The position numbers and the translations under genes are program-made. A stretch of 64,000 bases of DNA, taken from NCBI GenBank assembly GCA_023078555.1, contig CM041196.1, positions 4,661,658 through 4,725,657 of the forward strand, written 5' to 3'. Positions 56,800 to 64,000 of this stretch are shown here, piece after piece. Position 1 is the stretch's first letter; each line of letters begins with the position of its first letter. This stretch comes from Ulva prolifera (taxonomy: Eukaryota; Chlorophyta; Ulvophyceae; Ulvales; Ulvaceae). The notes beneath the pieces are model-generated. The model made no database searches. It was not told the DNA's origin and was given only the letters and a program-made list of their open reading frames with translations.

Positions 56800-57866
56800 T
56801 CTGCCGCTACCGCCCCCACCCACACCCGCCTTCCCTAGAGGGAGCCACATCCCAAGTGCACACTGAGCTGGGCTCCCCCCCCCCCCCCCCCCAGCACCGC
56901 CGCGCGGCTTGTGGATACTGCCGCGCTTGACCGAGGCCCCAGCGAGAGGTGTGTTCTCCATGCATGCGTGCACCGTGTACTGCCGCTGCGGGCGTAGGCT
57001 CAGGGTGGCATCACGCCACGGGACCGGGCAGCCATCTAACCCTCTCGCGTGGCTCTGCACATGGCAGGGCAGGCTGTGTGTACATTCTGACCACGTGCGC
57101 CGACCGCGTTGGCAGCACTGACTGTAGCGATGGCAGCACCCACTTACGACAAGCTAAGAGTACCCTGCCTCGCATGCATGCGCGCTGAGTTGATGCTGCA
57201 GTTTGTGAAATGCGTGACGCAATCATATCATGGCGCGACCTGCGATGGATGCACGATATAGTACAGCACAGTGAAGTCATACGTATAGTACAGTATAGTG
57301 AAGTCGTAGAGAGTCGCGCAGTGCACTGGGATCTGTAAGTTGACATCAGCTAGTAGGTAGCTCAAAGATCCGTGACGCAGCTGTTGCGCTACGCCACGGA
57401 CTCTCTGATCTGTCTGAACGAACCCAGCAGGTGTGCACTGGCATCATGATTGACAACGGCACACTGTGGAACACCATGCATGCATCAATGCAGCTCATAT
57501 GGAAGCACATTCCGCAGGCTCTGTAGCCTGCTGTCTTTGGACCCCGTTCGCGTTTGCATGCGCGCACTGGGAGGGACTGCTCATGAGTGTGGCGCTCCGC
57601 GAAGCGGCTGCCATGGCTCCTCACCTTCACCAGGCTTACACTTAGCACATGTGCCATGGTTGTGTCAAGTGTCAGGTTGACAATGTACAATTGTTTGTCA
57701 CCTCACTCGCCCAGATTGTTTGCATCGCTGATGGTGATTTCGAGCACTGAACGCATCGCACTTTAGATCGCATTAATGCCAATTCGCCCGCCATCCCAAA
57801 CCTGAGTCAGGCTGGTGAAGACCCTGCTTGACTGCCAGGTCGTGCGGTGCATACACACGTGTGGCC
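56800..57866 (+). repeat. Receptor-gene upstream flank repeat, copy 4, and 5' region of receptor copy 2
   Basis: Closely similar to copy 1 (21780-22413) and copy 2 (52730-53705), with a C-run at 56875-56892. It contains a duplicated ATATAGTACAG(C/T)A(C/T)AGTGAAGTC motif at about 57254 and 57286. Copy 1 lacks the roughly 450 bp from here to GTGTCAGGTTGACA. The region ends at the ATG of the second receptor gene and probably contains its promoter. Confidence 0.7.
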
Positions 57867-60386
57867 ATGCATCCAAGGACGCACCTCGATCTGAAAGCAG
57901 ATGCCCTGCAGGTGATGTTTTGTGGGAAGGAAGCACGCAAGAAAGCAGGCGAGAATGCAGGCAAGGCTGCGGGAAAGGCAGCGGGCGCCACCCTGAAGAC
58001 TGTCACTCCCCTGCCGATCGTCAGCGATGTTGCCGGATGGGCTGCCGAAGAGTCCATTCAGTGGCTGGTAGAATGGGGAATAGCCATCGGCGGCCACCCG
58101 AAGCAATGCCAGAAGCTGCTCGATCAGCTGAGCGACGAGGCGCTCCTGAGAGCCGCACATGCCCTCGACCAGCTGACGGATCTGCCTGAATTTGCGTGCC
58201 ACCGGCCCAAGTATCGGGCCCTGTGTGACACTCTGCAGGAGGCCGAGGTGCTCCTGCTGCACGTGCAATCCAGGTCGCAGAGGTTGTGGCAGCGAGTGTT
58301 CTACAGCAGCAGGCCCAAAGAGTTACGCTCTTCGCTACAGGAAGTCTGTGATCTGGACACAGCCTTGCAGCTTTACCCAACGCTGCAGAGCAGGGCAGCG
58401 TCTGTGCCCACAGCGCCCCGCATCACCTTCGGCAGGTTACCATCTATGCAGCCCCACAGAGGCCCATCGAGCGAGCTGCCGCAGTGCAGTGAGCCTGCCC
58501 TGCCGCCGCATGTCTTCCAGCACTGCGACGACCCCGTGCCCCTTATTGACGAGCAGCTCAAGGACAACCGCAACATCGGCATCGTCGGGGCTGGCGGCAT
58601 CGGCAAGACGACCATCGCCCGCGCAGTGTTTGAGCGCGCCAGGTCGCGCTTTGACGATGCTGTGTGGCTGACGGTCGGGAAAGATGCATACGAAGGAGAA
58701 ATTCTGCGCCTTCTCGTGGCGGCATTTGTCAAGCTGTATCCCCGCAAGGATGTTCCCTTCGCAACCGCGGCTGAGGGACTGCAGGCACTGGCCCGGCTGA
58801 CGCACGGCGGAGATGAGCGGGGTCGGGCGGTGCTCCTGGTCCTGGATGACTTGTGGCCATGGATGCAGGGCAGTCCGCTGCAGCTGGCGGCTTTAAACTT
58901 TGCCACGCAGCCCAGTCTGCGGCATGACGGAAGCAGGCTCATTGTTACGACGAGGAGCGAAGAGACTCTGTCTTTCCTTCCCCGCGATCCAATCATAGGG
59001 GATGTCACGCGCATTCATAAGCCTGGTCTCCGAGTCCTCAAAGAAGGACCTGCAAAGCAGCTGTTATACCACCATGCCTTTGGGTCAGCCGATGCGGATC
59101 CGCCAGAGTATGTGCCTGCTGCTGCCTGCTCAGAGCTGCTGCAGAGCTGCGGCGGCAATCCCCTCGCGCTGGAAGTGCTCGGCGGCGCACTGCGGCACTG
59201 CAGGACAGCGGAGGCTTGGGAGGAGCACCTGAAAGTGCAGAAGTCGCAGAGGGCAGCAGGTGCAGGTGATGATGCTGTCATGCAGACCTGTGCTACGAGC
59301 GTTGAAATCTTGCCGCCATCCCTGAAGGAGTGCTTCATGGACTTTGCGATGTTCCCCGAGGATGCGAGGGTGGGAGAGGAGGCTCTGCTGCACCTCTTTG
59401 CGACGCACGCGCCCCTGCACACGCCCGCCAGCGTGAAGGCAGCCGCCGCCAAGCTCGAACAGCTCGTCAGCCGCAGCCTCGTGTCCAGGGCTGTGGCACC
59501 AGATTCCGTCACAATGTGTCACCATCATACGCATGAATACTACATGCACGATATCCTGCGAGACATTGCGCTGCGTCTGTCGATGGAGGACCAAGAGCGC
59601 TGCATCTCAGGCAGTGCACACAGCCATGCATCCTCAATGTTGCGGTACATCAGCTCGCACCAGGCGGCAGGTCACGTCGCGGATGCATCAATTGATCCAA
59701 AGTTGAAGGTCGATGGGAGGCGGCTACTCGCCTGCGTAGTGATCGATGGGGCCCGTTCGCACTGGGACAAGCGGTGGCGACACTTATGCGCGCCAAGGCT
59801 GCAGTGGCTGTGGCTGGAATTTCAGGGATGTGCGGAGGAAACGGCTGTTCAGTACCGTTGCTGCTGGCCCATGCTCAGGTTCCTCAGGATGCGACTTGAC
59901 CATGTCTTGGCCTCCGAGGTTCGAATGGAGGGACTGGGGAAGCTGGAGCACCTTGACCTCAGTGGGAGCGAGAGTCTCGAAAAGCTGCCAGAGGGCATCA
60001 GTGGTTGCAGCCAGCTACAGCACCTCAACCTGAGGGGTTGCAAGAGTCTTACACAACTGCCAGAGGGCATCAGCGGCTGCAGCCAGCTACAGCACCTTGA
60101 CCTCAGCCAGTGCGAGAGCCTCACACACCTGCCAGAGGGCATCAGCGGCTGCAGCCAGCTACAGCACATCGACCTAAGTGGTTGCTTCAGTCTTACACAA
60201 CTGCCAGAGGGCATCAGCGGCTGCAGCCAGCTACAGCACCTCGACCTCAGCAGTTGCAAGAGTCTTGCACAACTGCCAGAGGGCATCAGCGGCTGCAGCC
60301 AGCTACAGCACCTCGACCTCAGTGGATGCATGAGTCTAGCAGCTGTTCCAGAGGGCATCAAAGTGCAATGGTCTGGGCATTTCTGA
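57867..60386 (+). CDS. NB-ARC/LRR immune-receptor-like protein (NLR), copy with 6 LRRs
   Basis: A single exon of 839 residues, a paralogue of 22414-25539, starting MHPRTHLDLKADALQV. The N-terminal helical domain and NB-ARC domain are intact. GAGGIGKTT is the P-loop, VLLVLDDLW the kinase-2 motif, SRLIVTTRS RNBS-B, GGNPLALEVLGG GLPL, ECFMDFAMFPED RNBS-D and YYMHDI MHD. Only six LRR units follow, against fourteen in the other copy, each again 24 residues. The two copies differ most in the segment after the helical domain (near residues 140-180) and around the kinase-2 to RNBS-C interval. The 3' end lost about 230 bp relative to copy 1, replacing the C-terminus LHSLARA with WSGHF. TGTAA lies at 60983-60987. 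It is a probable intracellular immune sensor; the ligand is unknown. Confidence 0.93.
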   Translation: MHPRTHLDLKADALQVMFCGKEARKKAGENAGKAAGKAAGATLKTVTPLPIVSDVAGWAAEESIQWLVEWGIAIGGHPKQCQKLLDQLSDEALLRAAHALDQLTDLPEFACHRPKYRALCDTLQEAEVLLLHVQSRSQRLWQRVFYSSRPKELRSSLQEVCDLDTALQLYPTLQSRAASVPTAPRITFGRLPSMQPHRGPSSELPQCSEPALPPHVFQHCDDPVPLIDEQLKDNRNIGIVGAGGIGKTTIARAVFERARSRFDDAVWLTVGKDAYEGEILRLLVAAFVKLYPRKDVPFATAAEGLQALARLTHGGDERGRAVLLVLDDLWPWMQGSPLQLAALNFATQPSLRHDGSRLIVTTRSEETLSFLPRDPIIGDVTRIHKPGLRVLKEGPAKQLLYHHAFGSADADPPEYVPAAACSELLQSCGGNPLALEVLGGALRHCRTAEAWEEHLKVQKSQRAAGAGDDAVMQTCATSVEILPPSLKECFMDFAMFPEDARVGEEALLHLFATHAPLHTPASVKAAAAKLEQLVSRSLVSRAVAPDSVTMCHHHTHEYYMHDILRDIALRLSMEDQERCISGSAHSHASSMLRYISSHQAAGHVADASIDPKLKVDGRRLLACVVIDGARSHWDKRWRHLCAPRLQWLWLEFQGCAEETAVQYRCCWPMLRFLRMRLDHVLASEVRMEGLGKLEHLDLSGSESLEKLPEGISGCSQLQHLNLRGCKSLTQLPEGISGCSQLQHLDLSQCESLTHLPEGISGCSQLQHIDLSGCFSLTQLPEGISGCSQLQHLDLSSCKSLAQLPEGISGCSQLQHLDLSGCMSLAAVPEGIKVQWSGHF

Positions 60387-61631
60387 TTCAAGGTGCGTGT
60401 GCCACCACTGCAGTGTCTGGCATACCCCCCTCCCGTTGTTTCATGATGCAGCGCTGCGTGTAGAGTTGTCGACGTTCGGACGTGTGGAGAAGGTGCAACC
60501 AATTCCAGAGCATCGGCTCCAGTGCAGAGCATGCAGCAGCACTGTGCAAGGCGCCTTTTCACAGACATGTTGACAGCCTGTGCGCATGTTGCAGACGTTG
60601 TAGAACAGTACAATTTTGACTGTGTGCAAGCCGGTGGAGCAACCTTTCATGGGATCCGCAACTGTTGAAGCTGGCCGCTGCCGACACAAGCATGCTGAGC
60701 CAGTAGCTGAGCCATCAGCTGAGCCATTAGCTGAGCCATTAGCGTAGACCACCATGTAGCCATAGAGACCGCTGGATGGCATGCTGAGGTGCATCGAGGC
60801 TGGCATGCTGATGCCAAACCTCAGAGGGTAGTCAAAGCAGCATGAAGCAGGCACAGCACAAACGCTGCCACTCAAGAAGCACATCAGTCATAACACCACA
60901 ACTCAGAACTGCTGCAGTGTGTACAAATGTTGACTTGGAAGCGCTTCTTTCGTTGTGTTTGTCTATGCCCGTGTCAATAATCTGTAAGAACATATTACAA
61001 TACAGCTAGACTAGACACGCTGCTTTGCAGCTCAGGGCTCGAGCTTCCAGCAACAGGGTACCATGTCCCACTCTGTACCAGGGGGTGCCCGTTCCGGCCA
61101 TCGTTGTGCGTGGCATGTGTAGCTGCAGCATGACAGGATGCATGTACTTCAGCCCTTTGACTCCCTGTTCAACGGCACAGGCCTGCGCCAGCACCTGCTC
61201 GAATGACAGTGCCTGACATCCTGTGCATCAGTCTCACGTGTTCTTCAGAGTCGAGATGCTGTGCAATGATTGTGCAGTGGGCCCAGTTGGAGGCTCTGCC
61301 GCCGCAGTGAGATCGCAAGGCTGTTCAGAATTTCTATATTATCAACGTAATTGCGTGGCATTCCGGGTGTCGCATGTCATGTCAGTTGGCATTGCCTTAC
61401 ACCCCATCATGGCCAGACTGCCTCTTTGACAGGATGTCCTCCTGGCGCTACTTTGCACATGCACACCTGGGACCCCGTGACACGTGGGACCATGCACACC
61501 TGGGACTCGAAATGAACAGTATGAAACTCACCGGCCGACTCAACTTCTGGCTCGATGCCACTTGGAAACAGGTCCTCTCCAAGCGATTGAACACAATTTT
61601 ACTGGGACACCACTGTCGTTCTACTACTGCA
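60387..61631 (+). other. Receptor-gene downstream flank, second copy
   Basis: Paralogous to about 25747-27006, with the same landmarks (TGTAAGAA at 60983, GGGCTCGAGCTTCCAGCAACAGGG near 61034, GGCGCTACTTTGCACA near 61444). It contains a small local repeat, (A/T)GCTGAGCCAT(C/T)A, at 60704-60745. Similarity ends near 61459. No gene is seen. Confidence 0.6.
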
Positions 61632-62157
61632 TCATGCTTTCCGGGTTGGGAGACCCAACAATTCGCTAATCTGATCACCGGACATCGTCTCGTGCTCCAC
61701 GAGGGCAGTTGCTAGCTTGTGGAGTTTGTCCTCATTCGCCTTTATCAAGCTCTTTGCCCGGTCGTATGCATCTTGTACAAGAAGCTGCACCTCCTCCTCG
61801 ACGATCGCACGCGTTCCCGGAGACAGCGAGCTGTCGTCATACTGCATACTCAACCCAGAATTGAAGCCATGCGCAATTGAAACCATGTGCACTGAAAAAA
61901 TGTAGCCTGTCCAATGCTGTAATGGGACCAGCTCATTCATCAGCAGCAAAATTACACATGAAAGCCCGTTCATATCCACTCGTGCATGCACGGGCCTACA
62001 AGCACAAGGAAGAGGCCATCGCTGCAATCTCGACGCAGCTCTCCATAAGTTTCTCGGACACAGCCTATTACGAAGTACAGAGGTGGGAGAGTGCACACGG
62101 TGAGCGACTGCGGTCCGACACGGTTGCTGAAGCCGTACTCCGTGACCATCGCGCTGG
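61632..62157 (-). pseudogene. C-terminal fragment of an FtsH/Yme1-like ATP-dependent metalloprotease
   Basis: Two minus-strand exons join in phase 0. The first (62157-62099) encodes AMVTEYGFSNRVGPQSLT. The second (61841-61632) encodes YDDSSLSPGTRAIVEEEV, LLVQDAYDRAKSLIKANEDK and LHKLATALVEHETMSGDQI, then a stop. This is the conserved M41 tail after the metalloprotease site (MVTEFGMSDRLG-like, then the EVRxLLxxAYxRAxxLL pattern). The HEXXH motif and the AAA+ ATPase are absent, because the fragment's 5' edge is fused at about 62157/62158 to SDR sequence. The reading frame is intact, but the gene is only a tail. Parent FtsH proteins degrade membrane proteins in mitochondria or plastids. Confidence 0.82.
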
Positions 62158-62479
62158 GCGTTCTAGACATTGGCCGGTCCTGGGCGTGACATTCCCCGCT
62201 GGCGCTCTGATCGACACCGATTGAACCTCCAACATAATAAAATATATTCAGGTCGTTACATGCCAGCTGATGACTCCTTAAAAATTTTTCCACAGTCTTG
62301 GCACGCGCGTTGTGCTTGCATGAATGGGACAACGACATTGCAGACGCAAACGTGAGCGTGCACGACACTTCTGTTCATGAAAGACCTGTGCATTGACGTA
62401 CTTGGCACGAGCAGCGACGCTGCCGTCGGCATGAACACACCTTTCGAGCCTCCGGTGATCAGAACGCACTTCCTGTCCA
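62158..62479 (-). pseudogene. SDR fragment (part of exon 1 and intron 1 of SDR copy 2)
   Basis: Sequence from GGCGTTCTAGACATTGG (62158) to CACTTCCTGTCCA (62479) matches about 36366-36690 of SDR copy 2 with few changes. It includes the GTGTG splice donor and 13 codons ending ITGGSKG. Similarity ends abruptly at both sides. On one side it abuts the FtsH fragment. On the other it abuts a GC-rich stretch (62480-62583) whose minus or plus frames look mildly coding but unrecognised. Confidence 0.88.
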
Positions 62480-62584
62480 GGTTGGGGGCTTGGGTCGGGG
62501 GCCCCCGGCGACTTGCGCGTCGGGCCGGCGGCGGCCGTCGTGCGCTTCGACGAGCGCCTCGCGCACCGCGGTACCAGCACTGAG

Positions 62585-62860
62585 TTGTCCTTACCCCGGC
62601 CTTATTGCGTCATTATACTGTCCTTATATGGGGCGTAGGGACAATATAAGGCGAGAATAAGGCTCGAATGAGGATTGGGGGCAGCCGCCTGTCCTTACTT
62701 AATGACATCAAAGGACACTATAAGACACGAAGGATTCTTCCTTATAGTAAGGACATCTTAACCTAATATGTTCCCGAATGAGAGGACACCGTTAGGACAA
62801 ACGGCGGGACACCATAGGGACAGTATAGTCCTCAGTAGGCAATATCAAAGGACTGTGTAG
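62585..62860. repeat. Cluster of GTCCTTA/TAAGGAC motifs
   Basis: Within about 270 bp there are more than a dozen copies of (T/A)GTCCTTA, CCTTAT, ATAAGG, TAAGGAC or AAAGGAC in both orientations. Examples are TGTCCTTACC (62586), TGTCCTTATATGG (62620), ATAAGGCGAGAATAAGG (62645), TGTCCTTACTTAATG (62690), TTCCTTATAGTAAGGACATC (62738) and ACAGTATAGTCCTC (62819). The base composition is AT-richer than the GC-rich stretch to its left. It may be a subterminal region of a DNA transposon or a binding-site array. Confidence 0.7.
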
Positions 62861-64000
62861 TGACGGTGTATTGGTGTATTGCTCTTGCTCACATATTGCT
62901 CATGGGGTGTATGGTGCATCACGTACATGCCATGCTCGCATTATGTATTGTCTGGTTGATTGGCTGGAGGGCTGCCGGTGGGCAGCAGGCTGCACAGGGC
63001 AAGCATGCCATGCCCTTCAGCATGACCACACATGGCTATGCTGAAGTACATGACAAGCTCTTCCCCCTCAGTAGCACTGCTCACTGCACCGCTGCTGCTC
63101 ATAGCAGTAAGCTGCAACCTCGTTGTTTTGTCTTCCCACTCTGGTTATACTAGTGGCTGATGTAACAGGAATGTCGGTGCAGTGCAGAACATCTCATCTG
63201 ATCATGCACAGTCATCTCCACATGGTGTCAGCGCCAGATCTGCACCCATCCACATCATTGACGCACATTAGATGCAAGCAGCAGATGCAGTTGAAAGAGC
63301 ACCATTCCATTCGCAGAAGTGTGACTATCTCAGGCAGCTGCGATAAAGTGAGTCTTAGTATTGCACAGCACCAATCCACATTGCAACATTAACAATACAT
63401 TGCTACCCTGCTTCTCCGCTTGGCCGTGTGTACCTAGGTAGCTTCCAATACTCGTGAAACTTAGTGTACGACCATGGTGGGTATGCTGCAACTGGTTGCA
63501 TGGTGAAATGAGTCTGCTCGTTCCTTGTATGGGCTGGAGCGAGTGGGTCACCATGGAAGATACAATACCAGCTACAGATCCGACGGAAAGTCAACTTGAG
63601 TGCTTCATCTCGCTATGAATGTAGGCCGCCGTAGGCCGCGGACGTGCTTGAACCTGTGCTCTCACTAGTCACGGCAATATTGTTCAAATTGAGTGGCTGC
63701 CCTCGCTGAAACGGAAAAGAAACTTACAAGTCACGAGATAATTTTGATCGCACTTCATGACCAGACCGATGTGATGTTTTGAGCGTGGACAATTGTGCAT
63801 GACTGCATCTCCGTCGGGCGGACGTCTGTGCGCTATCACATACATCAATCAGCCGTACTAATCTGCTGCAACATGATGTCATACCTTGATCCATATACGA
63901 AGTTGCACACTGTGGCTGTGGCGTCGATGCAGCGTCTTTTTTGGCTGCTGCTAACAATCGCGACACGAAACGACTCGCGAATCAACGACCGTAATCGCTT
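62861..64000. other. Intergenic DNA, no supported gene
   Basis: Short open frames only; none resembles a family. Nothing else is recognised up to the end of the window. Confidence 0.45.

Overview
The window looks like nuclear DNA of a green alga (Chlorophyta, possibly Chlorophyceae). The evidence is GC-rich exons split by many GT-AG introns, TGTAA polyadenylation signals just downstream of several genes, plant-type NB-ARC/LRR proteins, a plant ECA-type calcium ATPase, tropinone-reductase-like dehydrogenases, a CACTA DNA transposon and tRNA-derived SINEs. I cannot name the species. Nothing points to a prokaryote, organelle or virus.

Layout: 298-2959 holds the 3' part of a protein kinase gene. 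4177-21779 is a single CACTA-type DNA transposon of about 17.6 kb. It has 19-bp perfect terminal inverted repeats and four multi-exon genes: an unrecognised minus-strand gene at the left, a Tnp2-type transposase and a Ulp1/C48 SUMO-protease-like gene in the middle on the plus strand, and an unrecognised minus-strand gene at the right. 21780-27000 and 56800-61460 are two copies of a segmental duplication. Each carries a single-exon NB-ARC/LRR immune-receptor-like gene; the copies have 14 and 6 LRR units. The upstream flank of this unit also occurs without a receptor gene near 52730-53705 and, more diverged, near 55265-55800.

Between the receptor copies lies a minus-strand block. It contains two complete five-exon short-chain dehydrogenase (SDR) genes (27534-30570 and 31717-36724), the second with a 2.7-kb (CA)n tract in its last intron. 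It also contains the C-terminal half of a SERCA/ECA-type Ca2+-ATPase (37579-44363). A third, broken SDR copy (44364-45936) is fused directly onto the ATPase and replaces its N-terminal half. From 46000 to 56800 the sequence is repeat-rich, with a LINE-like 3' remnant, a SINE and diverged tandem duplications, and no gene I can support. Right of the second receptor gene, an FtsH/Yme1-like C-terminal fragment is fused to a fourth SDR fragment, followed by a dense array of GTCCTTA/TAAGGAC motifs.

The most interesting feature is the CACTA element. An intron of its left gene contains six copies, at an exact 66-bp period, of a near-perfect palindrome whose arms share a core with the terminal inverted repeat. 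One more copy of the palindrome lies near the right end. Exon boundaries below were inferred by reading splice consensus and keeping frame; none has been tested against transcripts.
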